Below the pieces are notes generated by a model. That model was not told the origin of the DNA. It did not search any database and saw only the letters and a program-made list of their open reading frames with translations. A DNA stretch of 64,000 bases from contig NZ_PQBZ01000034.1 of NCBI RefSeq assembly GCF_002964665.1, positions 682,429 to 746,428 on the forward strand. The letters are read 5' to 3'. Position numbers and translations under genes: made by a program. This document shows positions 17,443-25,118 of this stretch, piece after piece. Positions within the stretch are counted from its first letter, which is position 1, and each line of letters opens with the position of its first letter. This stretch comes from Pseudoalteromonas sp. T1lg23B (GTDB lineage Bacteria; Pseudomonadota; Gammaproteobacteria; Enterobacterales; Alteromonadaceae).

Positions 17443-17495
17443 TTTGTTCTCCAACTAATGGGTTTGCCATACTGCTAAACTGGCAGGATTAAAAT

Positions 17496-17520
17496 AAAAA
17501 AACCCGCCATAAAGCGGGTT
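17496..17520 (-). terminator. Intrinsic terminator inside cassette A
   Basis: On the minus strand AACCCGC and GCGGGTT form a 7-bp GC-rich stem with a 6-base loop, followed by a U-run. It lies between the first fibre/partner pair and the second fibre of cassette A. Confidence 0.85.
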
Positions 17521-17540
17521 TCGTTCGGTTTAAAAATGAA

Positions 17541-17855
17541 TTATTCAGGTTTTGGGTAGCGTGCTTTAATGGCGTTTCGCGCTGCAAGCCAAGCTGTTTT
17601 TGTCGCTTCGGCTTCTGCGCTGTCTTTACCAAACTCAGCTTGAGCGGCTAAATAATCAAACGCTAAGCCATCTGATTCACAGTGGTAGGCATAGGTTCTG
17701 GCATGTTGGCACTGTGCTTCAAGCTGTGCTTGTTTTGCTTGTGCAAGTAGCGCAGAGATATCCGTTTTTGATACCCCTAAATCTAGCAGCGTTTTTTCGT
17801 CCGCTGGTACATTCACTAACTCATTACCTGCAACGGTTAATTTATCTAATAACAT
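17541..17855 (-). CDS. Small fibre-partner protein, ESD...RYP family (cassette A)
   Basis: A 104-residue, helical protein with an AAGGA site, 18 bp after the first cassette A fibre. The C-terminal half (ESDGLAFDYLAAQAEFG ... AWLAARNAIKARYP) matches the 100-residue protein of cassette B in pattern. Position after a short fibre in both cassettes supports a partner or assembly role for that fibre type. The strong terminator at 17496-17520 lies directly behind it. Confidence 0.55.
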   Translation of the reverse strand: MLLDKLTVAGNELVNVPADEKTLLDLGVSKTDISALLAQAKQAQLEAQCQHARTYAYHCESDGLAFDYLAAQAEFGKDSAEAEATKTAWLAARNAIKARYPKPE

Positions 17856-17873
17856 TGTTTTTCCTTCTCTTGA

Positions 17874-18659
17874 TTATTCAGTCACTGGTGGTGTGTATGG
17901 ATGGTTTACGTATGGAATAGTATTGGCGATTGGTGCTTTACGTGCTGCAAACTCTATTGGCTTTACAAACCATCGTACTGTCCAGTCACCTTGCGCACTT
18001 GAATAAGTATCGCGGCGCTCCATATCACTACCATCGTGGAAATCCACATCACCTTGCCAATTTTTAGTAATGCGATAGGTTAAACCGCCACCACGCAGAT
18101 ACAGGCCACTTCGTGTACAGTGCCATGGGCCCAAACTGCCATCTTCGCCGCCCCCATAAAAGCTTTTCGCTGGATCCATTTTTTCTGCATAACACTGTAG
18201 ACGGTAATCAACATGGCTCACAGTGTTATTGTACCTCTCGTGAAAACGCTTGATATTCATATAATTAGCGTCACCACTCCATACTGATGCATTACCTTCT
18301 AGTTCCAATAACAAGGCTGCTTGGTGAGCAGATGTCGAATTAAGCGGCCGCTCACTTACACCGCCGTTCCAAGCGTAGTTTCTGTGAATGGTTAATTTTC
18401 CGGTACCAAAACTGTTATCAGGAAATCTCCACCATACTGGATATAAATAATCCTTTGAACCGCCTATGGTGATGGTTTGTACATAGCGACTTTCTGGGGT
18501 TGCGTCCTGAATAAACTGATCTACCTGTGCTTCTTTTGCTTTGACGCGGTTATCCAGTTCAACCATTTTGTTATCAATCAAGGTTGCTTTGTTATCAACT
18601 ATGTTTGTAAGTTCGTCGGCACGGTCGACGAGTTTTGCGATATCTTGTTCTAATGCCAT
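17874..18659 (-). CDS. Short tail fibre with coiled-coil adaptor (cassette A, first)
   Basis: A 261-residue protein starting 13 bp after the collar gene, with an AGGAC site. Residues 1-50 are a heptad-rich adaptor (MALEQDIAKLVDRADELTNI). Residues 55-250 carry ITIGGSKDYLYPVWW, LTIHRNYAWNGG and SGLYLRGGGLTYRI, a set of strand motifs I associate with receptor-binding tips of phage fibres and tailocins; the association is from memory and not checked. It should bind the adjacent collar protein through the adaptor. Confidence 0.62.
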   Translation of the reverse strand: MALEQDIAKLVDRADELTNIVDNKATLIDNKMVELDNRVKAKEAQVDQFIQDATPESRYVQTITIGGSKDYLYPVWWRFPDNSFGTGKLTIHRNYAWNGGVSERPLNSTSAHQAALLLELEGNASVWSGDANYMNIKRFHERYNNTVSHVDYRLQCYAEKMDPAKSFYGGGEDGSLGPWHCTRSGLYLRGGGLTYRITKNWQGDVDFHDGSDMERRDTYSSAQGDWTVRWFVKPIEFAARKAPIANTIPYVNHPYTPPVTE

Positions 18660-18672
18660 GTTAAAAGTCCTG

Positions 18673-19200
18673 TTATTTCAAAATTCCCGCATCCATCAAA
18701 GCAAATTTTTGCTTGAGGTGGCGGACCATATTGCCGATTTGCGCTGCACCTAACTTGGCAAGTTCTGGGGCTATTAAAATATTGAGATTAACGCCTTGGT
18801 CAATGACGGTAATCGAGTCTGCTGGTACCCCAGTTAACACCAAGTCAAACGCCAGCAGTAAGTCCACTTCGGCAGATTTATAAGCGATGGGCTTGTCTGG
18901 GTTTGAATACACCGCAAATAAAGTACCGTCTTCAAGGTAGAAGCCGACTTCATTCACCCAAAAGTTGTGATTGGTGTCGTCAATCACGCTCATATGAATT
19001 TGCGCGTTGCCTTTGTCTTCACCGCTGGCCACTGAAATACGGTGTACCTCAGCTTGCAGCGCGCTGCGGCTTTGATCTGGGGTATAATTACCCGTCCCTA
19101 AACCGATTTTGCTAATTTTGGCTTGAAAGCCGTTTTTGTCTGAATTAAACACCGCCTCTAATCCTGCGGTGGTTATGGTTGGCCGTAAGATTGTGCTCAC
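18673..19200 (-). CDS. Phage tail-collar fibre protein (cassette A)
   Basis: A 175-residue tail-collar (DUF3751-like) protein using a GTG start with an AAGGAG site. Landmarks are TTAGLEAVFNSDKNGFQAKI near 10-29, VNEVGFYLEDGTLFAVYSN near 85-103 and FDLVLTGVPAD near 120-130. The gap of 129 bp between tail protein I and this gene is larger than in cassettes B and C, and contains TGACC-TGT-GGTCA at 19247-19259. The end (KLGAAQIGNMVRHLKQKFA) is helical. Confidence 0.85.
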   Translation of the reverse strand: MSTILRPTITTAGLEAVFNSDKNGFQAKISKIGLGTGNYTPDQSRSALQAEVHRISVASGEDKGNAQIHMSVIDDTNHNFWVNEVGFYLEDGTLFAVYSNPDKPIAYKSAEVDLLLAFDLVLTGVPADSITVIDQGVNLNILIAPELAKLGAAQIGNMVRHLKQKFALMDAGILK

Positions 19201-19329
19201 TGCACTTACTCCTTTTTACGATAGAAATAAAAGCAGTTACACGGCATGACCTGTGGTCAATTACACCTGAATTTGAGTGCCGCTAGGCGATGTGTGTGAG
19301 TAAACCAAATGTCTGTTGCCAAGTGGTAA

Positions 19330-20130
19330 CTACTTAGTTGGATGTAGATAAAAGCGCCCAACGCTCATGCGCTGATTATTTAGATGTACGTGTGCTCGTA
19401 GCTCAGCTCCTAGTCTGCCTTCTACGGCCTGCGTGAATCCATGTTGTCGATTTACGCCAAAGCGTCTTTGGCTCGCCACCGTTAGACCTGCCGTTATTTC
19501 ACTAGGCGCAGCTTTTACCGGAACGGTATCATAATTAAATCGCCCGACTTGTAAGGCACTACTGGTTGATGCAACGGCTAAACCACTGCTCAACTTTACG
19601 CCAACTAAAAAGTCAAAGTGAGCACGCTGAGGCTTGGTATGATTCGTTACGCGATAAATGTCGTCATACAGCTGTTTCGATAGCGTGACGCTTTGGCTGG
19701 TGTACGCACTGTCGTTGGCCCAAGCAATGAAGGTAAAAGTATTGGGCTCTTTGCTGTGTATGGGTACCAGTACCGCATCATCAACATCTTCAAACCATTC
19801 GAAAAACTCCATTACCACACCCAGTGATGCTAAAGCGCGTTTTACCGCCCCCACCGTGCCTTTATGCTTGTGTATAGTCACCGAGTTTTGGATCAGTGTG
19901 CGTTTTGTCTCGATTGGCCATTGCTCATCCCACTCATCAACCGATAAGCTCCAAGCAAGCCAAGGTAGTAGCGATTGGGGACACGTCGCCGGATGCCAAT
20001 GTTTTGCCACATAATCAGGAATTGATTTTGTGGTTCCAAAGTGACTTGCACGCTCATGTGCTTGTTCAAACTTGCTGGCGTTTGGCGGAAGTAGAGACTT
20101 AAACTCATCAACCGTTTGCGTTTTTGACAT
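19330..20130 (-). CDS. Phage tail protein I (cassette A)
   Basis: A 266-residue tail protein I, the longest of the three complete copies. The start has LLPPNAS at 14-20 and an AGGAG site. The core CPQSLLPWLAWSLSVDEWDE and KRTLIQNSVTIHKHKGTVGA are family landmarks. Residues after about 190 form an extension with LQVGRFNYDTVPVK and LTVASQRRFGVN. It follows J by 9 bp and is the first tail protein I read from the lysis side. Confidence 0.88.
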   Translation of the reverse strand: MSKTQTVDEFKSLLPPNASKFEQAHERASHFGTTKSIPDYVAKHWHPATCPQSLLPWLAWSLSVDEWDEQWPIETKRTLIQNSVTIHKHKGTVGAVKRALASLGVVMEFFEWFEDVDDAVLVPIHSKEPNTFTFIAWANDSAYTSQSVTLSKQLYDDIYRVTNHTKPQRAHFDFLVGVKLSSGLAVASTSSALQVGRFNYDTVPVKAAPSEITAGLTVASQRRFGVNRQHGFTQAVEGRLGAELRAHVHLNNQRMSVGRFYLHPTK

Positions 20131-20139
20131 CAGTCACTC

Positions 20140-20964
20140 CTACAAATATTCAATATTGATTGAATCTGCAATCGCCGCTTCGTCAATCTGGCATGTGATG
20201 TCATCAAAGGGGGCGAGTAACTTCACTTTGCGAACGCCGTCTTGATGTAACGTATCAATGATCCCAGAATGCGGCACTTCTTGCCCCAGTTTGTAATGTT
20301 CAACGATAAAGGTCTTTAACTTGCTATTTATCTGTTCGTCTACCTTTGCTTTGTCGGCGATTTCATTTAGGTAAACTTGGGCTGAAACCTGATATTTCTT
20401 TGGCACAACTTGGTGTACACGGACCAAATCTGTCAGCGGCCTGATATCTTCATCATTAAGATGCGTTCGAACCTGACTGATCACCTCGATGGGATCTGTA
20501 TCTTGCTGTGCAAGTACTTTTACATCCACCACTCCAGGTTGACTTGAGTACACGTAAACATCTTTTACATCCGGCGTAGCGGCCATAGTTTGATATTCAT
20601 AAGCGCCCATGGTGCCCGCCATACTGTGGCTTTCTAACGACAGAGGAATACGAGCACGGTAGCGCTCATCACTTTCATTGTCTGAACGCTGTACGCCAAA
20701 AAGTACGCCCAAGTGGTCAAGATCTTTGCCCGTTGCATAAGCAACCATGACTGAACGTGCAGCATCATTAATGCGTTGGCGCAGCAGTAACTCTCTGGTT
20801 GCAGCTATTTCTAGTAGCTTGGTGGCTGGGTCTGATTCCAACTGTGTATACTCTGGTATCGCCTCTTGGAGCGCGTTTTGCATTTGCTGATAAATAGTTT
20901 CAAATTCTAAGCTTTCGATCACATCTGGCACCGCCAAGTGTGATAGCTCAATTGCATTGTTCAC
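20140..20964 (-). CDS. Baseplate assembly protein J (cassette A)
   Basis: A 274-residue baseplate J-like protein with a GTG start at 20964 backed by AAGGAG. Landmarks are IELSHLAVPDVIESLEFE near 5-22, RELLLRQRINDAAR near 58-71 and DLDHLGVLFG near 80-89. It is the first structural gene after the lysis cluster, 103 bp downstream of the small coiled-coil gene; that gap holds the 12-bp palindrome CACACTAGTGTG at 21009-21020. Shortest of the four J proteins but still complete. Confidence 0.88.
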   Translation of the reverse strand: MNNAIELSHLAVPDVIESLEFETIYQQMQNALQEAIPEYTQLESDPATKLLEIAATRELLLRQRINDAARSVMVAYATGKDLDHLGVLFGVQRSDNESDERYRARIPLSLESHSMAGTMGAYEYQTMAATPDVKDVYVYSSQPGVVDVKVLAQQDTDPIEVISQVRTHLNDEDIRPLTDLVRVHQVVPKKYQVSAQVYLNEIADKAKVDEQINSKLKTFIVEHYKLGQEVPHSGIIDTLHQDGVRKVKLLAPFDDITCQIDEAAIADSINIEYL

Positions 20965-21067
20965 AGATTACTCCTTAATGGAAAACTCGGTGCCGTGTGC
21001 TTGTGTTGCACACTAGTGTGAGAAAAATTACAGGGTGATGTTTAGTGGTGGAACACCAAGTAGATAC

Positions 21068-21316
21068 TTAGTCTTTTCGCAGGTTGCTACCGAGCAAAGT
21101 ATCAAGTTTCTTATCTATTGAATCTAATCGTTTTTCAATCCGTTTCTGGTCTTCATTGCGGATCTGCTTTAAATGGGCCAGTTCTTGCGTGTTGGTGGTA
21201 ATACGCTTATCTAAATCTCCCAGATAAAGAATTCCTGATACCAACAATGTTACCGTCGTAATGATATGGGCTAAATTGAGCTCCTTTTTCATTTGCCAAT
21301 GTTCTGGTTGACTCAC
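21068..21316 (-). CDS. Small membrane/coiled-coil protein of the lysis cluster
   Basis: An 82-residue protein with a GTG start that overlaps the holin stop as GTGA, with GGGAG upstream. One hydrophobic segment (HIITTVTLLVSGILYLGDL, about 17-35) is followed by a charged heptad-like helix (about 38-75). This shape resembles haemolysin XhlA-type and Rz/spanin-like proteins of phage lysis modules. Its place directly after lysozyme and holin supports a lysis role, but the type (spanin or antiholin-like) is undecided. Confidence 0.55.
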   Translation of the reverse strand: MSQPEHWQMKKELNLAHIITTVTLLVSGILYLGDLDKRITTNTQELAHLKQIRNEDQKRIEKRLDSIDKKLDTLLGSNLRKD

Positions 21317-21711
21317 TTGGCAACTCCCTTCACCTTCTCGAAAGTTCTCAACCCAGCCAGCCCTAACATCCCTAAAGTCAGCTCAAGCATGACGTCTAAA
21401 GGCAATTGCGGTGCGCCAACATCAGGCCAAAGCCATTGCAATATTGGATTAATTACAAATGAAAACAAAAAGCCCAAGCCACAGACCCAAAGTAAAAAAG
21501 GCCTTGCACCAGCGACAAAAACACTGCGGTGAGACGCACTAAGTGCGTTTATCTTGGCTTGAACCTGAGCTGACTTAGCGACTAATCGCGCCTTAAGTAA
21601 ATCTTGTTTAAGCACTTCTTCTTCGCTGGTAAACAGCTCATCAAGAATATTGCCGACCGTCTGGATAGGATCTTGTGTCGTACTGCCAAATAGCGTTGCC
21701 AATAACCCCAT
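21313..21711 (-). CDS. Holin of the 3-TM family
   Basis: A 132-residue protein. The ATG at 21711 is preferred over the GTG at 21720, since GGGGAG has proper spacing to it and since it overlaps the lysozyme stop as TAATG. An N-terminal helical part is followed by VFVAGARPFLLWVCGLGFLF and a further hydrophobic segment around LELTLGMLGLAGLRT near the end, the arrangement of the '3TM holin' family found in gene transfer agents and tailocins. It should form the membrane pore that lets the adjacent lysozyme reach the cell wall. Confidence 0.75.
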   Translation of the reverse strand: MGLLATLFGSTTQDPIQTVGNILDELFTSEEEVLKQDLLKARLVAKSAQVQAKINALSASHRSVFVAGARPFLLWVCGLGFLFSFVINPILQWLWPDVGAPQLPLDVMLELTLGMLGLAGLRTFEKVKGVAK

Positions 21712-22127
21712 TATTGCCACTCCCCTGTCAACATTTGCTTGGCAAGTTCGTTCGCTCTATTGGGCACCTGATTTGCCCAGCGGCTGTTAAGCATCTCTAA
21801 AGCCGCTTGCTCGTAATTGCCTCGCTCAACATGTGTAATCATTTTCTTAAAGCCCATTAATCCATTCAGCCCCAAGTTAAATGCCATGTTAATCAATACC
21901 GCTACACGCGCTTCATTACACTTGCTAACATCAATGCGACGCTTTACACCCGCTCTGGCTTCTTGTACGTCATGTGCTAATAACTGTTCGGCTTCTTCCT
22001 CACCGACCCCATTATCATCAAGATTACGACCATACCCGATAGTCAGTTTGCCTCCTGTACAATAATAAGGGTACTGCTTGTACCCTTCGTGCTTTTTGAT
22101 CTGTTCGACCGTGATCATCAGCGACAT
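21711..22127 (-). CDS. Phage-type lysozyme (GH24 endolysin)
   Basis: A 138-residue endolysin of the T4 lysozyme/GH24 family. Residues about 11-34 contain KKHEGYKQYPYYCTGGKLTI GYG, with the catalytic Glu of the HEG motif at 14 and the T/C-G-x-x-T-I-GYG strand; the Asp position is less clear in this copy. The central R-V-A-V-L-I-N-M-A-F-N-L-G segment (about 84-96) is typical. No signal peptide is seen, so export relies on the holin. It cleaves peptidoglycan at the end of particle production. Confidence 0.85.
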   Translation of the reverse strand: MSLMITVEQIKKHEGYKQYPYYCTGGKLTIGYGRNLDDNGVGEEEAEQLLAHDVQEARAGVKRRIDVSKCNEARVAVLINMAFNLGLNGLMGFKKMITHVERGNYEQAALEMLNSRWANQVPNRANELAKQMLTGEWQ

Positions 22128-22136
22128 AGTTACCCC

Positions 22137-22508
22137 TTATACACTATTAAGGTTGGTCGAGAATTCAACCAACAAACTGCGTTCAGCTTTGACTAACCAA
22201 AACTCTGCTGAACGTTTTGAGTCAAAGCCAACTAACTTTGCAGCCTCGGTCAAAGTGCCAGACATTAAGTAGCGTGCGCGAATGGCACGTATACACTCTG
22301 GTCTAAGGGCTGCTATTAGCTGGGTAATTAACTCAATTTCCTGAGGTACTGACATTGCATCAGCCCCCATAGCACCGCCCGTGGGTCGACCCGACGAATC
22401 ACTCATCGAGCTGCGCTTAAAACCTTTTCCATATTCTCTGGATTGCCAGAATTTACCCCAACGTTTCAAAGCACTGCGAACTTGTTTAATCGTTATGTGT
22501 GTCGTCAT
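22137..22508 (-). CDS. Q-antiterminator-like late regulator
   Basis: A 123-residue basic protein. The outline ALKRWGKFWQSREYGKGF at the N-terminus, then a middle segment with 'EIELITQLIAAL.P..I.AI.ARYL', and finally a helix-turn-helix-like 'GTLTEAAKLVGFDSKRSAEFW' matches the phage antiterminator Q type 1 outline (PF06530-like), which lets RNA polymerase read through terminators. It overlaps the upstream XRE-like gene by 23 bp and precedes lysozyme by 9 bp. The assignment is by pattern and gene position, not by search. Terminators inside the downstream operon fit such a role. Confidence 0.6.
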   Translation of the reverse strand: MTTHITIKQVRSALKRWGKFWQSREYGKGFKRSSMSDSSGRPTGGAMGADAMSVPQEIELITQLIAALRPECIRAIRARYLMSGTLTEAAKLVGFDSKRSAEFWLVKAERSLLVEFSTNLNSV

Positions 22509-22761
22509 GGTTAATTTTTCCTATAACTTCCAAAATATCTAGTAAATACACGTCTTCAACAAGACCAATAACGTCGTTCCATTTGGGGTCAAACTCACGG
22601 TTCTCCCAACGCCTTAATGTACGTTCTTCAATACCATAGCTCGCCGCAGACTCCGCTTGGGTGTACCCACGCAATTGGCGTGCAAAGCGCAAGATTTCTC
22701 CGCCACGGGGGGTTTTTCTGGTTGTAAAGATTCTTGCGGGCTTGGAAGGTGATTGATTCAT
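22486..22761 (-). CDS. XRE-like helix-turn-helix regulator
   Basis: A 91-residue DNA-binding protein. Residues about 19-60 (GGEILRFARQLRGYTQAESA then GIEERTLRRWENRE) form a clear HTH_XRE-type motif. It is the first gene of the minus-strand tail locus, so it marks the right boundary with the ordinary chromosome (ettA starts on the plus strand at 23355). It probably controls the locus together with the Q-like protein it overlaps. The ribosome binding site is poor. Confidence 0.75.
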   Translation of the reverse strand: MNQSPSKPARIFTTRKTPRGGEILRFARQLRGYTQAESAASYGIEERTLRRWENREFDPKWNDVIGLVEDVYLLDILEVIGKINHDDTHND

Positions 22762-23354
22762 TACTGTACTGTTCCCTTTAATTTCTTAATTAACTAAATC
22801 ATCGCTGGCTACGTGTGCTTGCTACGGTTCTGTGCATCAAGCTGAGTACGTAAAGCGAGACCGTACAATTGAGCGGTAGCCAAACCTCAGTAAAAGCCGT
22901 TTCTCTTTTAAGCACTATCCCTGAGTGCCTACTAAACAGAATTTACTATTGGCCGTGTACCAAATCCTTGGAGCGTAAAAATATGAAAATGATTCGCAAA
23001 ATTTAATAAATATAAATTACTGCTATTTCCGTCTGAATTTCGTTTTGCTCTATTTGGTATTTATTTACAATTTGTCTAAACAATTGTTCTCAATGTAGGC
23101 TAATCTTACCGTTTTATTGCCCCTAAAACAGGTCAAATATGACCTATTATTATTAAGTTACAGCTTATAACGCCCTGCTTTCATGCTTGGCGATAAAACA
23201 CACAACTAATACACATTTGTAAAATAATAATGTTGACTTAGATTTACTCAGCCTCTGTAATACCTTTGGCAGAGTAATTGAGCTAAAACATTGCTCCAAC
23301 GCTTCGCATTCACTAAAATAACGCCAAACAATACAATCAAATAATTGGAACCTC
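22762..23354. other. 593-bp divergent control region between the tail locus and ettA
   Basis: No gene is supported here. The AT-rich part (22,980-23,160) holds two inverted repeats: ACAATT...AATTGT at about 23078-23098 and AGGTCA-AATA-TGACCT at 23130-23145. They could be operators for the XRE-like regulator. The right part holds the ettA promoter. No tRNA, integrase site or obvious attachment repeat was seen. Confidence 0.5.
23233..23261 (+). promoter_or_regulatory. Sigma-70 promoter of ettA
   Basis: TTGACT (23233-23238), a 17-bp spacer and TGTAAT (23256-23261) on the plus strand, five of six matches at the -10 box. The predicted transcript start near 23268 gives a leader of about 87 bases before ettA. 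Confidence 0.7.
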
Positions 23355-25019
23355 ATGGCTCAATATATTTATACAATGTCAAGGGTGAGCAAAGTTGTGC
23401 CACCGAAAAGAACTATCTTAAAAGACATTTCTTTATGCTTTTTTCCAGGCGCCAAAATTGGTGTTCTAGGCTTGAACGGTGCGGGTAAATCAACCCTATT
23501 ACGTATCATGGCAGGTATTGATAAAGAATTTGAAGGTGAAGCACGTCCGCAGCCTGGCACTAAAATTGGTTACCTTCCTCAAGAACCTGTACTAGACGAA
23601 AGTAAGACGGTACGTGAGACCGTTGAAGAAGCGGTCAGCGAAGTAAAAAATGCACTGGCTCGATTGGATGAAGTGTACGCTGAGTACGCAATGGAAGACG
23701 CAGATTTTGATGCACTAGCTAAAGAACAAGGTCAATTAGAAGCGATTATCCAAGCACACGATGGTCACAACATTGACAATGTGCTTGAACGTGCCGCTGA
23801 TGCCCTACGTCTACCTGAGTGGGACGCAAAAATCGAGCATTTATCAGGTGGTGAACGCCGCCGAGTTGCGATTTGTCGCCTATTGCTAGAAAAGCCAGAT
23901 ATGTTACTACTGGATGAGCCTACCAACCACTTGGATGCTGAATCTGTCGCTTGGCTTGAGCGTTTCTTACATGACTATGAGGGTACTGTTGTTGCGATTA
24001 CCCACGACCGTTACTTCCTAGACAATGTGGCTGGCTGGATATTAGAACTTGACCGTGGACACGGGATCCCATGGGAAGGCAACTATTCATCTTGGCTTGA
24101 GCAAAAAGATGCACGCTTAAAGCAAGAAGAGAAATCAGAAAAAGCGCGCCAAAAATCAATTGAGAAAGAATTGGAGTGGGTTCGCTCAAATCCAAAAGGT
24201 CGCCAAGCTAAATCTAAAGCACGTATGGCTCAGTTTACTGAATTACAGCAATCTGATTACCAAAAGCGTAATGAAACTAACGAACTATTCATTCCACCTG
24301 GTCCACGCTTAGGTGACAAGGTCATTGAAGTAAGTAATCTTAATAAGCGCTTTGGAGACCGTGTACTGATTGATGATTTAAGCTTTACCGTACCTAAAGG
24401 GGCGATTGTCGGCATCATTGGTGCTAACGGTGCTGGTAAATCAACACTATTCAAAATGTTATGTGGCCAAGAGCAACCAACAGCCGGTGAAATTGTCATT
24501 GGCGATACCGTTGAACTGGCTACCGTTGATCAATTCCGCGACAATATGGGTGAGAATAACACTGTTTTCCAAGAAATTGCTGATGGTCAGGATATCTTGA
24601 AAATTGGTAACTTTGAGATCCCAAGCCGTGCGTATGTAGGACGCTTTAACTTCAAAGGTAACGACCAGCAAAAGTTTGTTAAAGAACTTTCTGGTGGTGA
24701 GCGTAACCGTCTGCACCTAGCCAAATTATTAAAAGCGGGTGGTAACGTTATCCTACTGGATGAACCTACAAACGATCTTGATGTAGAAACTCTGCGTGCA
24801 TTAGAGAATGCTATTTTGGAATTCCCTGGCTGCGTAATGTGTATTTCCCACGACCGTTGGTTCCTAGACCGAATTGCAACACATATTCTTGACTACCGTG
24901 ACGAAGGCCAAGTGAACTTCTTCGATGGCAACTATACAGAATATGAAGAGTGGCTGAAAAAGACCTACGGTGCTGAAGCTGCAGAACCAAAACGCATCAA
25001 ATATAAAAAGATAGGCTAA
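23355..25019 (+). CDS. ettA: Energy-dependent translational throttle protein EttA (ABC-F)
   Basis: A 554-residue ABC-F ATPase that binds the ribosomal E site and gates entry into elongation according to the ATP/ADP ratio. Two nucleotide-binding domains are visible: GLNGAGKST at 39-47 and GANGAGKST in the second half, each followed by LSGGE and LLDEPTN motifs. The start MAQYIYTMSRVSKVVPPKR and the length of about 555 residues are those of EttA (YjjK). There are no membrane segments. It has its own promoter at 23233 and terminator at 25031, so it is monocistronic. Confidence 0.97.
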   Translation: MAQYIYTMSRVSKVVPPKRTILKDISLCFFPGAKIGVLGLNGAGKSTLLRIMAGIDKEFEGEARPQPGTKIGYLPQEPVLDESKTVRETVEEAVSEVKNALARLDEVYAEYAMEDADFDALAKEQGQLEAIIQAHDGHNIDNVLERAADALRLPEWDAKIEHLSGGERRRVAICRLLLEKPDMLLLDEPTNHLDAESVAWLERFLHDYEGTVVAITHDRYFLDNVAGWILELDRGHGIPWEGNYSSWLEQKDARLKQEEKSEKARQKSIEKELEWVRSNPKGRQAKSKARMAQFTELQQSDYQKRNETNELFIPPGPRLGDKVIEVSNLNKRFGDRVLIDDLSFTVPKGAIVGIIGANGAGKSTLFKMLCGQEQPTAGEIVIGDTVELATVDQFRDNMGENNTVFQEIADGQDILKIGNFEIPSRAYVGRFNFKGNDQQKFVKELSGGERNRLHLAKLLKAGGNVILLDEPTNDLDVETLRALENAILEFPGCVMCISHDRWFLDRIATHILDYRDEGQVNFFDGNYTEYEEWLKKTYGAEAAEPKRIKYKKIG

Positions 25020-25030
25020 CTTTACCTTTA

Positions 25031-25056
25031 AGCCCCGATGATTCGGGGCTTTTTTA
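25031..25056 (+). terminator. Intrinsic terminator of ettA
   Basis: AGCCCCG and CGGGGCT form a 7-bp stem with a 6-base loop, followed by five or more Ts, 11 bp after the ettA stop. Confidence 0.9.
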
Positions 25057-25118
25057 TATTTGGTATTGGTTACAATATGCAACTATGCTTAGCATAAACA
25101 TGTCACTTTGGAGTTGTA

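Noticed and set aside
1-22761. MAC, eCIS or type VI secretion-type contractile injection system
   Set aside because: No AAA+ ATPase, sheath, tube, VgrG or effector gene is visible, and the lysozyme/holin cluster and P2-type J, I and collar proteins fit a phage tail or tailocin better.
1-22761. Diversity-generating retroelement or DNA-invertase switching of fibre genes
   Set aside because: No reverse transcriptase, template/variable repeat pair or invertase gene is present in the window.
23165-23356. A 63-residue minus-strand frame upstream of ettA
   Set aside because: It lies over the ettA promoter and leader, has no recognisable features and no good start signal.
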